Source: Clostridiales bacterium (lineage in GTDB: Bacteria > Bacillota > Clostridia > Lachnospirales > Anaerotignaceae). Taken from it: a DNA stretch of 64,000 nucleotides. The notes beneath the pieces are model-generated. The model had not been told where the DNA came from and ran no database searches. It saw nothing but the letters and a program-made list of their open reading frames with translations. Both the position numbers and the translations under genes were made by a program. The stretch's first letter is position 1, and the number at the start of each line of letters is the position of its first letter. Location of the stretch: the NCBI GenBank assembly GCA_019423725.1, contig JAHZAW010000040.1:1-64000 (forward strand). Reading direction: 5' to 3'. Positions 54,887 to 64,000 of this stretch are shown one piece after another.

Positions 54887-55153
54887 TTACTTTCTTAAGC
54901 CTAACTCGCTGATGATAGCACGATATCTTTCGATATCCTTATCCTTAAGGTATGCAAGTAAGCCTCTTCTCTGACCAACCATCTTTAAAAGACCTCTTCT
55001 TGAATGATGGTCTTTCTTGTGCTCTTTAAGATGCTCTGTAAGAAGATCGATTCTTGCTGTTAAAAGAGCGATCTGAACTTCGGGAGAACCTGTATCGTTA
55101 GGTGTTCTTCCGTACTTTTCGATAATTTCCTGTTTGTTGATTGTTGCTTTCAT
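54887..55153 (-). CDS. rpsO: 30S ribosomal protein S15
   Basis: 88 residues. Binds the central domain of 16S r[34 protein letters not shown] and the C-terminal [13 protein letters not shown] are diagnostic. Exact family length; GGAGG before ATG. Confidence 0.98.
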   Translation of the reverse strand: MKATINKQEIIEKYGRTPNDTGSPEVQIALLTARIDLLTEHLKEHKKDHHSRRGLLKMVGQRRGLLAYLKDKDIERYRAIISELGLRK

Positions 55154-55262
55154 TTAAAAATCCTCCTATATATTATTATCAGCGCCCAAGGCTAAGCCGC
55201 GGTTGGAGATTCCGTCTGCTGAACCCGGGTTTATCAACTATTGCAGTATATCATATATTATT

Positions 55263-56240
55263 TTACTTTTCAACAGTTTTATAAGTGCTTTCAAAATTTT
55301 CTTTCCAATATTTGTACTCTTCGGACTTAAAATATTCAGCCGCATTCACCGTATCAATGGCAAGGCGGTCACGAAGGGCCTCAACACTTGGAAATTTATG
55401 CTCATCCCTGAGCCATTTAAAGAAAAATGTGAGTATGGGCTCGCCATAAATGACCTTATCAAAATCAAACAGATTCGTCTCAACTGTCTTATGTTTTCCA
55501 TTTACAGTTGGATTATATCCCACGTTGGTCATTCCATAATAAACCTGGCCGTCATATACCGTGGCTGTAGCATAAACGCCATTTGGAGGAAAAAGCTTGT
55601 CCTCATGGGCAAGTATGTTCACCGTGGGGAATCCAAGCTGTCTTCCAAGCCTCTTTCCTTCGGAAACATGTCCGTAAATATAATATGGCTCCGTAAGCAG
55701 TCTGTTGGCTGTTTCCACATCTTTATTTACAAGACATTCCCTTATTTTAGTGCTGCTTACCCTTTCGCCGTCATATATGACATTGGGGATAAATACGGTC
55801 TTTACTCCATATTCCTTTCCCAGCTTTTCCAGGAGCTTATAATCTCCGGCGTTCCTGCATCCAAATCTATAATCATATCCTACCACAAGGACCTTGCATT
55901 TCAATTTTTTAAATACTATATCAATGGCGAAATCTTCCGGTGACATTGAGGCGAATTCCCTGTCAAAGGGATATTCGATATATGTGTCCACACCCATTTT
56001 TCTAATGGCTATCTCCTTTTCTTCAGGGGACATGATAAGGGCATTATTTTCCCTGTTGCCAAAAATAAACATGGGGTGAGGCTTAAAGGTAAATACGATG
56101 GATTTAAGATTTTCTTTCTCAGCGTATTCCTTTGCGGTCTCGATGAGTTTCCTGTGGCCCATATGCACACCGTCAAAATTTCCTATTGTAACAGCCGTAG
56201 GCTGGCTCTGCTCGATCTCACAGTTAGTTATATGTTCCAT
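55263..56240 (-). CDS. ribF: Bifunctional riboflavin kinase / FAD synthetase
   Basis: 325 residues. The N-terminal FMN adenylyltransferase has GNFDGVHMGHRKLI (nucleotidyltransferase HxGH) and the ST(K)IRE motif; the C-terminal flavokinase has GKRLGRQLGFPTVNI. Makes FMN and FAD. Located between truB and rpsO in the translation block, the usual place in Firmicutes. Confidence 0.96.
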   Translation of the reverse strand: MEHITNCEIEQSQPTAVTIGNFDGVHMGHRKLIETAKEYAEKENLKSIVFTFKPHPMFIFGNRENNALIMSPEEKEIAIRKMGVDTYIEYPFDREFASMSPEDFAIDIVFKKLKCKVLVVGYDYRFGCRNAGDYKLLEKLGKEYGVKTVFIPNVIYDGERVSSTKIRECLVNKDVETANRLLTEPYYIYGHVSEGKRLGRQLGFPTVNILAHEDKLFPPNGVYATATVYDGQVYYGMTNVGYNPTVNGKHKTVETNLFDFDKVIYGEPILTFFFKWLRDEHKFPSVEALRDRLAIDTVNAAEYFKSEEYKYWKENFESTYKTVEK

Positions 56241-56252
56241 TGCAAAATCTCC

Positions 56253-57161
56253 TTACAACATAAGACGTACCGGCTTTATGTAAAAGCTTTCTTTGTCTTT
56301 ATCATACAAGAAGGTATAAATACCGACAAGCCTGCCGTTTTCATCATATCCCAGAACAAGTTCCGATGTTTCAGGCTTACTTTCACAGGTAAAATATCTG
56401 CTGTAAATTTTACCGCCATTATATAAATACTTGGAAGCTCTCTGGCTGACAACTATCTTTTTATATTCCGAAAGCGCTTCATCAGGGGCTATTACCACCG
56501 ACTCGATATGGCCTTTAGCAGCTTTTTCCTTAAGCTCATCAAGCTTTATGGCGTCTTTTATAAGAAAGTTTCCACTGGCAGTCCTTGTCAGCTGCGACAT
56601 ATATGCTCCCCAGCCAAGTTTTTTGCCGATGTCACTGCATAAGGTCCTGATATAGGTGCCTTTGGAACAGTCAACATCTATTATTGCCTTGTCTGGAGGC
56701 ATTATTTCAACTATTTTTATATCAAAAATTTCTATTTTTCTTGTTTTTCTCTCTATTTCCTTTCCCTCACGGGCAAGTTCATAGAGTTTTTTTCCGTTGA
56801 CCTTTATCGCCGAATACATGGGCGGCAGCTGCGTCTGCTCTCCGATGAAGCTTTTTACAGCCTCCCTGAGGGCGTCCTCATCAAAGTCATAGTCGAATTT
56901 TTCTACCACTTCACCTGAGGCATCCTGGGTAGTCGTCTCAGCACCAAAGGTGATCTCTGCCCTATATCTCTTTCTTTCAGCCATTATATAATCAGCAAGC
57001 TTTGTTGCCTGGCCGATGCATACCGGAAGGACTCCTTCCGCATCAGGGTCAAGGGTGCCGGTATGGCCCACCTTTTTGATATTGAGGGTCTTTCTGACTA
57101 TGGCTACCACATCGTGGGAAGTATATCCCTTTTCTTTGTATACGTTTATTATACCGTCCAA
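56253..57161 (-). CDS. truB: tRNA pseudouridine(55) synthase
   Basis: 302 residues. Isomerises U55 in the T arm of tRNAs; the catalytic aspartate is D38 in GHTGTLDPDAEGVLP. MYSAIKVNGKKLYELAR and KGTYIRTLCSDIG motifs are seen, and a C-terminal PUA-like stretch. The start is two bases after the nrnA stop. Confidence 0.96.
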   Translation of the reverse strand: MDGIINVYKEKGYTSHDVVAIVRKTLNIKKVGHTGTLDPDAEGVLPVCIGQATKLADYIMAERKRYRAEITFGAETTTQDASGEVVEKFDYDFDEDALREAVKSFIGEQTQLPPMYSAIKVNGKKLYELAREGKEIERKTRKIEIFDIKIVEIMPPDKAIIDVDCSKGTYIRTLCSDIGKKLGWGAYMSQLTRTASGNFLIKDAIKLDELKEKAAKGHIESVVIAPDEALSEYKKIVVSQRASKYLYNGGKIYSRYFTCESKPETSELVLGYDENGRLVGIYTFLYDKDKESFYIKPVRLML

Positions 57162-57163
57162 TT

Positions 57164-58120
57164 TTATACCTCCAGCGCTTTTTTAAGCTCGTCAACGACC
57201 TTTGGCATCACTTCATCAAATCCGCCGTAAAGGGTGCATCCGCTGGCTCTCACATGTCCGCCGCCGCCAAATTTAACGGCTATCTCAGACACATTTACCG
57301 CTTCATTGGAGCGCATGCTTGCCTTTATCTCGCCCTTTTTCTTCTCATAGAAGAATACTGCCGCATCTACACCATCGGTATTTTTGATATATGATACGAC
57401 GGCATCGGCATCTTTGGATGAGCCTCCGTTTTTCTCCATTTCTTCAATGGACAGCTTTGATATGGCCAGTCTTCCGTTACATTCAAGACGCATATTTTTT
57501 ACGGCTTCAGCAAGTATCTTTGCCTCAACGAATGTATGGGAATAAAAAAGTTTTTCCTGTATCTCCGTAAAAGGTATGTTGTATGTCATAAGCTCCCCGG
57601 CAATTTTCATGGTAAAGGGAGTTGTGCTTGAATGTTTAAAACAGCCTGTATCAAATATTATTCCAGTGTATATGGCATAGGCAGTGTTTTTATCCATATC
57701 ACACCAGCCGTCCAGGAGCCTGTATACTATCTCGCTGGTAGATGAGGCATCAGCGTCAACAAAATTCAGCTTTCCAAAATATGTGTTGCTGGGGTGATGG
57801 TCTATATTTATGGTATATACCATTTTCACCAGCTTTGAAAACTCCCCAAGCCTTGCTTCATCTCCGCAGTCAAGGGAAATGAAAAGATCAAAATCCTCAT
57901 TTTCTATCTTTCTGAGAGTTTTTTCTGAATAGGGTATGGAGCTGAACTTTTCAGGTATATCCTCCAGGAACACACTGACCTTTTTACCCTTTTTCTCAAG
58001 GGCCATGGCCAGAGCGCAGCAGGAGGCAACAGCATCACCGTCGGGACTTGTATGTCCGGCGACGGCTATGCTTTCACTATTTTCTATAACTTCGAGTATT
58101 TCATCAAAGCTGTTATTCAT
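57164..58120 (-). CDS. nrnA: DHH-family nanoRNase / pAp phosphatase
   Basis: 318 residues. Degrades very short RNAs and dephosphorylates pAp. DHH motif HTSPDGDAVAS (about 23-33), LDCGDEARLG, NIDHHPSN and the DHHA1 GGGGHVRASG are present. It overlaps rbfA by eight bases and so is translationally coupled. Confidence 0.93.
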   Translation of the reverse strand: MNNSFDEILEVIENSESIAVAGHTSPDGDAVASCCALAMALEKKGKKVSVFLEDIPEKFSSIPYSEKTLRKIENEDFDLFISLDCGDEARLGEFSKLVKMVYTINIDHHPSNTYFGKLNFVDADASSTSEIVYRLLDGWCDMDKNTAYAIYTGIIFDTGCFKHSSTTPFTMKIAGELMTYNIPFTEIQEKLFYSHTFVEAKILAEAVKNMRLECNGRLAISKLSIEEMEKNGGSSKDADAVVSYIKNTDGVDAAVFFYEKKKGEIKASMRSNEAVNVSEIAVKFGGGGHVRASGCTLYGGFDEVMPKVVDELKKALEV

Positions 58121-58493
58121 AAAGCTCTCCCTCCCCTACGGGCGGTTCTGAGCTTATCTGTTCAATGAGTTTTGACATTCTTATGCCATATTCAACGGAG
58201 TCATCCAGCTTGAACATAAGCTCCGGTGTTATACGCAAGTTTATCCTCTCCGCAAGGAGATGTCTTATATATCCTGAGGCACTCTTAAGGCCCTTCATTA
58301 CTCCAGCCTTTTCCTCATCGTTTCCGAGGACGCTTATATATACTTTGCAGTATTTGAGGTCCTGGGTCGTCTCTACTCTCAGAACAGATGTCATAACGCC
58401 TATTCTGGGGTCCTTGAGTTCGCCTCTTATTATATTGGCCAGTTCCTTTGTTATTTCATCATTGACTCTGGTCATTCTATTGTTTCTTTTCAT
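58113..58493 (-). CDS. rbfA: Ribosome-binding factor A
   Basis: 126 residues. A KH-like protein that helps 30S maturation. KRNNRMTRVNDEITKELANII and SASGYIRHLLAERINLRITPEL are characteristic. It lies between infB and nrnA. Confidence 0.95.
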   Translation of the reverse strand: MKRNNRMTRVNDEITKELANIIRGELKDPRIGVMTSVLRVETTQDLKYCKVYISVLGNDEEKAGVMKGLKSASGYIRHLLAERINLRITPELMFKLDDSVEYGIRMSKLIEQISSEPPVGEGELYE

Positions 58494-58511
58494 AATATCA
58501 CCTGCCGATTT

Positions 58512-60866
58512 TTATCTGGGCACTTCAACCATTATGAACGCTTCGGCTATATCGCCTTCCTTGAGGTCATTGAATTTTTTGAATACAAGACCACATTCAT
58601 ATCCGGCGTTTACTTCCTTAACGTCATCCTTAAATCTCTTAAGGGATTCAAGCTCTCCTTCGTATATAACGATGTTGTCACGAAGCAGACGTACTTTTGC
58701 AGTCCTTGTGAACTTTCCGTCCAGTATATAGCTTCCGGCGATGGTTCCGACACCTGAAGCCTTGAAAAGCTGACGTACTTCGGCATGACCGATTACCTTT
58801 TCTTCGTATACGGGATCGAGCATACCTTTCATAGCTGCTGTAATATCTTCTATGGCATTATAAATTACTCTGTAAAGTCTTATATCTACCTTTTCTTCGT
58901 CAGCAAAAGCCTTTGCTGAAGGCTCAGGACGAACATTGAAACCAATGATTATGGCGTTTGAAGCTGTGGCAAGCATAACGTCAGATTCTGTTATGGCACC
59001 AACACCGCCGTGGATTATCTTTATCCTTACCTCATCATTTGAAAGTTTCTCAAGGCTCTGCTTAACAGCTTCAACAGATCCCTGAACGTCTGCTTTAACT
59101 ACGATATTGAGTTCCTTCATATTTCCTGACTGTATCTGGCTGAACAGGTCATCAAGGGATACCTTCTGAGGTGTTTCCTTGAGCATATCCTTCCTTGACT
59201 TAGCTACTACGGACTCAGCCAGCTGACGAGCCTGTTTTTCGCTGGATGCCACATAGAATGTGTCACCTGCAGCGGGTACTTCTGAAAGTCCTAATATCTC
59301 AACGGGTTTTGAAGGTCCTGCTTTCTTGACTCTTCTTCCCTTATCATCCATCATTGCCCTTATCTTTCCATAGGAAGCTCCCGCAACTATGGGATCGCCT
59401 ATGTTAAGAGTTCCTTCCTGTACAAGTACTGTGGCAACGGGGCCTCTGCCCTTATCAAGCTGTGCCTCAATGATGGCACCCTTAGCGGGTTTATTGGGAT
59501 TAGCCTTGAGCTCTTTCATCTCAGCTGTGAGGATGATCATTTCAAGAAGGGTATCGATACCTTCCTTTGTGGCTGCGGAAACGGGAACACATATTGTTTC
59601 TCCACCCCAGTCTTCTGCCACAAGACCATACTCAACAAGTTCCTGTTTTACTCTGTCAGGGTTTGCTGAAGGTTTATCCATCTTGTTGATGGCTACGATT
59701 ACTTCAACTCCGGCTGCCTTAGCATGGTTTATGGCCTCTACTGTCTGAGGCATAACTCCATCATCTGCTGCTACGACAAGAACAGCTATATCCGTTATCT
59801 GAGCACCTCTCATACGCATTGCAGTGAATGCCTCGTGTCCGGGAGTATCAAGGAATGTTATGGGGTTTCCATTTATCTGTACTGTATAAGCACCTATGTG
59901 CTGAGTGATTCCGCCGGCCTCTTTGCTTGTAACGTGGCTGTGTCTGATGGCGTCAAGAAGGGATGTCTTACCGTGGTCAACATGGCCCATTACAACTACA
60001 ACGGGAGGTCTGGGCTCAAGCTGGGATTCGTCTTCCTCTTCCTGCTTGAAAGCTTCCTCAAAAATATCTTTTTCCTTCTCAAGCTCGAATATAACATTAT
60101 ATTCCTCACCGATGGAAACTGCTGTATCAAAATCAATGCTCTGATTTATAGCGGCCATTATGCCCTTTTTCATAAGACATTTGACAATTTCAGCACCGGA
60201 TTTTCCAAGCTTTTCTGCCAGTTCCTTAACTGTGAGGCTCTCGGGGATCTCCATGAATTTTATCTCGTCGTCTTCCTCAGCAGGTTCAGGAGCGGGTGCG
60301 GGTTTATTGAAATTCTTATTGTTTTTATTGTTGTTCTTATTGTTGTTTTTATTGTTCTTTTTGTTTTTGCCGCCAAAGTTTCCGTTCTGCTCACCCTGGC
60401 TGTCATTCTGGCCGTTCTGCCAGCCGTTTTTCTTATTCTTGTTTTTCTTGTCAAATCCGCCTTCGGCTGCCTTGAAACTTTTGTTGTTTTTATCATTTCT
60501 GTCATTCTGGGGCTGCTCGTTTTTATGCTCATTTTTGTGCTCGTTTTTATTGTCCTTTGCGGGTCTGTTGTCTTCTCTGTTTTTTCCCTGAAAGCCGGCA
60601 GCTTCCTTGGGAGCCTCCTTATGCTTCTGGACATTCTTTTCCTCAGGCGCGGGCTTTGCTTCCTCTTTTTTCTCTGCCTTTGCCTCAGGCTTTTTGCTCT
60701 CCTCTTTTTCACCTGAAATAAGTTCCTCGACAAGAGCAGCGTTTTCCTCATCGACCGTTGACATATGGTTGTTGACCTCTATACCAAGATCTTTCAGCTT
60801 GTCGATAAGTTCTTTGTTGCTTATATTTAACTGTTTAGCTAATTCATATACACGTTTTTTAGCCAA
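58512..60866 (-). CDS. infB: Translation initiation factor IF-2
   Basis: 784 residues, GTPase that places initiator tRNA. The start is TTG at 60866 with GGAGG eight bases upstream, giving [13 protein letters not shown], the normal IF-2 N-terminus; the ATG five codons earlier lies over the ribosome site. After an N-terminal IF2_N, a long Lys/Asn/Glu-rich linker (about 60-210; repeated NKNNKN) precedes the second IF2_N, G1 [16 protein letters not shown]3 DTPGHEAF and NKMDKP, then the C-terminal domains. Confidence 0.96.
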   Translation of the reverse strand: MAKKRVYELAKQLNISNKELIDKLKDLGIEVNNHMSTVDEENAALVEELISGEKEESKKPEAKAEKKEEAKPAPEEKNVQKHKEAPKEAAGFQGKNREDNRPAKDNKNEHKNEHKNEQPQNDRNDKNNKSFKAAEGGFDKKNKNKKNGWQNGQNDSQGEQNGNFGGKNKKNNKNNNKNNNKNNKNFNKPAPAPEPAEEDDEIKFMEIPESLTVKELAEKLGKSGAEIVKCLMKKGIMAAINQSIDFDTAVSIGEEYNVIFELEKEKDIFEEAFKQEEEDESQLEPRPPVVVVMGHVDHGKTSLLDAIRHSHVTSKEAGGITQHIGAYTVQINGNPITFLDTPGHEAFTAMRMRGAQITDIAVLVVAADDGVMPQTVEAINHAKAAGVEVIVAINKMDKPSANPDRVKQELVEYGLVAEDWGGETICVPVSAATKEGIDTLLEMIILTAEMKELKANPNKPAKGAIIEAQLDKGRGPVATVLVQEGTLNIGDPIVAGASYGKIRAMMDDKGRRVKKAGPSKPVEILGLSEVPAAGDTFYVASSEKQARQLAESVVAKSRKDMLKETPQKVSLDDLFSQIQSGNMKELNIVVKADVQGSVEAVKQSLEKLSNDEVRIKIIHGGVGAITESDVMLATASNAIIIGFNVRPEPSAKAFADEEKVDIRLYRVIYNAIEDITAAMKGMLDPVYEEKVIGHAEVRQLFKASGVGTIAGSYILDGKFTRTAKVRLLRDNIVIYEGELESLKRFKDDVKEVNAGYECGLVFKKFNDLKEGDIAEAFIMVEVPR

Positions 60867-60891
60867 ATATGCCACCTCCATACAGATGGGC

Positions 60892-61194
60892 TCACTCGGC
60901 GATCATTTTTACGATCTTGTCGGCAAAACCTCTGTCTCTGACTGCCAAAACAGCCCTTTCATCCTTGCCGATCGCGCTTCCCATCTCAAATTTATCTCCA
61001 TAAACTACTATCTTTCTGCCATAATATTTCGCTGAATCATTGAATTTCTTCTTTGTGTTATCTGACGCGTTTTCCGCAACGATAACCAGTTCTGCACTTC
61101 CGTCTTTTATGGCATTCAAAACCCCGGTCTCACCTGAAGCAAGTTTCCCAGCTCTCTGGCAGAGACCCATAAACTGCAGCAATTTTTTATCCAT
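60892..61194 (-). CDS. L7Ae-family RNA-binding protein YlxQ
   Basis: 100 residues of the L7Ae/L30e fold, which binds kink-turn RNA ([36 protein letters not shown]). It sits between rnpM and infB, like Bacillus ylxQ. It overlaps rnpM by eight bases. The specific role is unclear. Confidence 0.92.
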   Translation of the reverse strand: MDKKLLQFMGLCQRAGKLASGETGVLNAIKDGSAELVIVAENASDNTKKKFNDSAKYYGRKIVVYGDKFEMGSAIGKDERAVLAVRDRGFADKIVKMIAE

Positions 61195-61459
61195 TTATCT
61201 GTTCCAGCTCCTCTCTGAGCTTCTCATATACTTCAGAAGGGACCTGGGATTTAAAGGATCTTTCAAGGCCCTTGGATTTCCTTGCTTTTTCAAGGCATTC
61301 CGTGCTCGGACAAATATATGCTCCCCTTCCGGCCTTTTTTCCTGTGGTATCTATGGAAAACTCACCTTCATCACTTCTGACTATCCTGATGAGTTCCTTT
61401 TTATTTTTCATTTCCTGACATCCGGTACATTTCCTTAAAGGTATTTTTCTCTGTTTCAT
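61187..61459 (-). CDS. rnpM: RNase P modulator RnpM (YlxR)
   Basis: 90 residues. PLRKCTGCQEMKNKKELIRIV and GRGAYICPSTECLEKA are the YlxR signatures. The Bacillus homologue binds the RNase P RNA. Located between nusA and ylxQ as usual. Confidence 0.93.
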   Translation of the reverse strand: MKQRKIPLRKCTGCQEMKNKKELIRIVRSDEGEFSIDTTGKKAGRGAYICPSTECLEKARKSKGLERSFKSQVPSEVYEKLREELEQING

Positions 61460-61476
61460 GGAGTACCTCCTGTCTT

Positions 61477-62661
61477 TTATTCTTCTTCGTCCTCGATATC
61501 AAGTTCATCGGCGATCACATCTTCTGTATCATCGAGTTCCTCATCATCCTCAAGCTCGATATCGTTTTCTGTCTTTGCAAGATCCTCTTCAGGGAACTCT
61601 CCGTCCTCTGTGATGAATCCTGTTTCCTTAGCCTGAGACTCACTCTTTATATCTATTCTCCAGCCGGTAAGTTTAGCTGAAAGTCTGGCATTCTGTCCCT
61701 CTTTACCAATGGCAAGTGAAAGCTGCTGGTCAGGCACAACTATCCTTGCGCTCTGTTCATTGGGATTGATCGCAACTGCGAGCACCTTTGAAGGGCTGAG
61801 AGCCGCTGCGATAAATTCCTTAGGATCTTCACTCCAGTTTACGATATCGATCTTTTCTCCACAGAGCTCGTTAACGATAACGTTTACTCTGTATCCATTC
61901 TGGCCTACGCAGGCGCCTACAGCGTCAACATTGGGGTCCTTGGAATATACCGCGATCTTTGTTCTGGAGCCGGCCTCTCTGGCAATGCTCTTGATCTCAA
62001 CTGTTCCATCGAATACTTCGGGAACTTCCTGCTCAAAAAGTCTCTTAACAAGTTCAGGATGGGTCCTTGAAACATATATCTGGGGACCTTTGGTAGTCTG
62101 TTTTACTTCGATCACATATACCTTTATCCTGTCCATGAATTTGTACTGCTCACCGGGTATCTGTTCATTAGGAGCAAGTATGGCATCGATCTTTCCAAGC
62201 TGTACTATAACATTTTTCTTTTCTATTCTCTGAACTATACCTATTACCAGTTCCTTTTCCTTGGAAATATACTGGTTGTAAAGTATTTCTCTTTCTGCCT
62301 CTCTGAATTTCTGAACAACTACCTGCTTAGCTGTCTGTGCAGATATACGTCCGAAATTCTTAGGTGTAACTACAAAGTCAACTACATCCCCTATCTGATA
62401 AACAGGGTTGATCTTTTTTGCCTCCTCGAGACTTATCTGAAGCATAGGGTCTTCGACTTCTTCAACAACGTCCTTCTGTGCATAGACATCGATGTTTCCT
62501 GTTTCTCTGTCCATAACTACCTTTATATTCTGAGACGTTCCGAAGTTTTTCTTGCAGGCTGAAACGAGTGAAGTCTCTATGGCCTCATAAATTACTTCCT
62601 CATCTATGCCTTTTTCCTTAACGATTTCCCTTAAAGCCTCCATAAATTCGGCGCTGTCCAT
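61477..62661 (-). CDS. nusA: Transcription termination/antitermination factor NusA
   Basis: 394 residues. N-terminal RNA-polymerase binding domain (1-125), S1 (about 135-200, ELVIGIVQRIEKKNVIV), KH1 and KH2 (VGACVGQNGYRVNVIV; LAIGKEGQNARLSAKLTGW) and an acidic tail from about 355. Firmicutes length. GGGAGG upstream of ATG. Its activity bears on the many leader hairpins in this window. Confidence 0.97.
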   Translation of the reverse strand: MDSAEFMEALREIVKEKGIDEEVIYEAIETSLVSACKKNFGTSQNIKVVMDRETGNIDVYAQKDVVEEVEDPMLQISLEEAKKINPVYQIGDVVDFVVTPKNFGRISAQTAKQVVVQKFREAEREILYNQYISKEKELVIGIVQRIEKKNVIVQLGKIDAILAPNEQIPGEQYKFMDRIKVYVIEVKQTTKGPQIYVSRTHPELVKRLFEQEVPEVFDGTVEIKSIAREAGSRTKIAVYSKDPNVDAVGACVGQNGYRVNVIVNELCGEKIDIVNWSEDPKEFIAAALSPSKVLAVAINPNEQSARIVVPDQQLSLAIGKEGQNARLSAKLTGWRIDIKSESQAKETGFITEDGEFPEEDLAKTENDIELEDDEELDDTEDVIADELDIEDEEE

Positions 62662-62681
62662 TTTTTACAAATCCTCCCTTT

Positions 62682-63149
62682 TTAGAATATTACCGCAAGC
62701 CTTACACTCGCTATATCTTTTTTCTCAAATGATAATTGTTTATCTTCTGTCTCAATGGTAACTGTTCCGTCGTCACTGTAGCCTGTGAGTTTTCCGGTAT
62801 GCTCCTTGGAGCCTTCAATGGGTTTGTAAAGCTTTACATCCACCATTTCACCGTTGAACTTTATAAAGTCTTCTTTTCTTTTAAGGGGCCTGTCGATACC
62901 CGGCGAACTTATTTCAAGGAAATAAGCCTGTTCTATGGGATCGTTCTCATCAAGTATCTTTTCCAGTTCTTTGCTTATGAGCTCGCAGTCATCTATGCTG
63001 ACTCCGCCATCCTTATCCACAAAAACTCTAAGATACCAGTTAGGACCCTCCTTTACAAATTCTACATCTGCTATCTCATATCCCATTTCTTCAACTTTGG
63101 GTCTGAGCATAGCGTCCAACTTCTTTTCCGTATTTGATGATCCGGACAT
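62682..63149 (-). CDS. rimP: Ribosome maturation factor RimP
   Basis: 155 residues. AAAGGAGG, seven bases before ATG 63149, fixes the start; a longer frame upstream covers the promoter and leader. Motifs: EIADVEFVKEGPNWYLRVFVD, LEISSPGIDRPLK. It helps assemble the 30S subunit. First gene of the long translation operon. Confidence 0.95.
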   Translation of the reverse strand: MSGSSNTEKKLDAMLRPKVEEMGYEIADVEFVKEGPNWYLRVFVDKDGGVSIDDCELISKELEKILDENDPIEQAYFLEISSPGIDRPLKRKEDFIKFNGEMVDVKLYKPIEGSKEHTGKLTGYSDDGTVTIETEDKQLSFEKKDIASVRLAVIF

Positions 63150-63186
63150 TTTCCGACCTCCTTTATATATATTCCGGGCAAAAGCA

Positions 63187-63210
63187 AAGAGTAGGTTTTC
63201 ACCTACTCTT
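63187..63210 (-). promoter_or_regulatory. Hairpin in the rimP leader
   Basis: On the minus strand AAGAGTAGGT (63210-63201) pairs with ACCTACTCTT (63196-63187) over 10 bp around four bases, followed by TGCTTTTG. It lies about 22 bases after the predicted start of transcription; it could be a weak attenuator or an RNA-stability element. Confidence 0.55.
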
Positions 63211-63239
63211 ATCGCCAACATACAATAAATTACACATAA

Positions 63240-63268
63240 AGTATAACATTGTGCCCATGCAATTGCAA
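63240..63268 (-). promoter_or_regulatory. Promoter of the rimP operon
   Basis: On the minus strand TTGCAA (63268-63263) and TATACT (63245-63240) are 17 bases apart. Confidence 0.7.
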
Positions 63269-63421
63269 GCATTTTTTAAAAAAAAGCCCGTTTTTCAAGG
63301 TTTTTAGCACAAAATAATAATTCTTAACTCCATTTAATGCCGCGTTTTATACATTTATACATCGGCATATTCAAAAATCATCTGCTGATATTTATCCATC
63401 GGCCATAATGATACAGTTTAC

Positions 63422-63465
63422 AAAAAAACACAGACTATCCTGCAGAATACAGGCACAGTCCGTGT
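63422..63465 (-). terminator. Terminator of purA
   Basis: A 9-bp stem (63465-63457 with 63436-63428, one G-U) plus CCTG/CAGG inside is followed by seven T on minus. The region between here and the rimP promoter shows nothing else. Confidence 0.8.
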
Positions 63466-63499
63466 CAGTGATTTCTAATATATATTCTATATCATACGC

Positions 63500-64000
63500 T
63501 TATCTGTATATGATCTCGCTTCTCTTAGGTCCGTTTGAAACTATTGTTATGGGGAAGCCTATTTCTTTTTCAATGAACTCCACATAGTTCCTTGCTTCCA
63601 CAGGAAGTTCCTCATATTTTGTTATTCCCCTAAGGTCGCATTTCCATCCGGGAAGATACTCAAATACAGGTTTTGCCTTTTCCAGTTTAGGTGTCACAGG
63701 GAAAGTCTTTGTTACTTCTCCATCTATCTCATATCCAACGCATACGGGGATAGTATCCAGGTATCCAAGAACATCTATGGCTGTAAGGGCAACATCAGTA
63801 GCTCCCTGGAGCATACATCCATAACGTGTGGCAACACAGTCGAACCATCCCATCCTTCTGGGCCTTCCTGTTGTTGCGCCAAATTCTCCGGCATCTCCGC
63901 CCCTGAGTCTAAGCTCCTGAGCCTCGTCTCCAAATATCTCACTTACAAAAGCTCCAGCACCTACAGCACTTGAATATGCCTTCGTAACAGTGATGACCTT
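63500..64000 (-). CDS. purA: Adenylosuccinate synthetase, C-terminal part
   Basis: The last 166 residues; the N-terminal part is beyond the right edge. GATTGRPRRMGWFDCVATRYG and the final ITIVSNGPKRSEIIYR are typical of PurA, which joins IMP and aspartate in AMP synthesis with GTP. No damage is seen in the visible part. Confidence 0.93.
   Translation of the reverse strand, partial: KVITVTKAYSSAVGAGAFVSEIFGDEAQELRLRGGDAGEFGATTGRPRRMGWFDCVATRYGCMLQGATDVALTAIDVLGYLDTIPVCVGYEIDGEVTKTFPVTPKLEKAKPVFEYLPGWKCDLRGITKYEELPVEARNYVEFIEKEIGFPITIVSNGPKRSEIIYR

Noticed and set aside
59724..60716. Long plus-strand frame opposite infB
   Set aside because: It is the complement of the Lys/Asn-rich infB linker; it has no ribosome site and its product is a low-complexity hydrophobic sequence.
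62682..63272. Longer rimP start at 63272
   Set aside because: The extra 41 codons cover the promoter and leader hairpin, and the ideal ribosome site lies before 63149.

Overview
The window is a bacterial chromosome segment of moderate to low GC, most likely from an endospore-forming Clostridia of the Lachnospiraceae type. Evidence: three sporulation genes (spoVT, spoIVA, yunB), the dapL route to meso-diaminopimelate, a type III glutamine synthetase, S-layer-homology (SLH) proteins, strong GGAGG ribosome-binding sites with frequent GTG/TTG starts, and the conserved Firmicutes block rimP-nusA-rnpM-ylxQ-infB-rbfA-nrnA-truB-ribF-rpsO-pnp. No tRNA, rRNA, insertion sequence, phage or CRISPR array was recognised. 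Most of the window is core genome.

Layout. 1-7.4 kb: 3' end of valS, a MATE exporter, a small secreted protein, threonine synthase paired with a fold-type-II PLP enzyme of unknown substrate, and a secreted Big2/SLH protein. 7.4-11.1 kb (minus): pyrG-dapF-dapL, with a terminator-like hairpin in the pyrG leader. 11.2-21.5 kb (plus): a complete ammonium-assimilation block, glnN (GSIII), an Amt channel fused to its own P-II domain, gltB and gltD. Hairpins lie in the glnN leader and in two of the gene junctions, and gltD carries an in-frame TGA at codon 12. 21.6-24.7 kb: small accessory genes (TetR with its palindromic operator and a membrane protein, a 63-residue repeat protein, a PspC-domain protein, RadC). 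24.7-28.1 kb: DUF402 protein, a zinc-ribbon/TPR membrane protein, a previously easy-to-miss 50-codon gene, folC. 28.2-30.5 kb: SPL-like radical SAM protein and an orphan LarA-like protein with a consensus promoter and an 11-bp inverted repeat upstream.

30.9-38 kb: spoVT, the ksgA operon, a small SLH protein, spoIVA, a YbaK deacylase and yunB. 38-42.7 kb: class A PBP and a D,D-carboxypeptidase. 41.3-51.6 kb (minus): miaB-ylbF-mutS-mutL-miaA-PLP lyase-dac, apparently one long operon. 51.7-52.4 kb: a non-coding array of six degenerate 70-72 bp units interleaved with small GC-rich hairpins. 52.5-63.3 kb (minus): the translation/RNA block from rimP to pnp, with a recognisable promoter before rimP, a terminator after rpsO and a structured pnp leader. 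63.5-64 kb: 3' part of purA.

The points most worth following up are the interrupted gltD within an otherwise intact GS/GOGAT cluster, the 70-72 bp repeat array, the Amt-P-II fusion lacking the uridylylatable tyrosine, and the two divergent leaders (pyrG, glnN) in which a terminator-like hairpin sits almost at the predicted transcription start.
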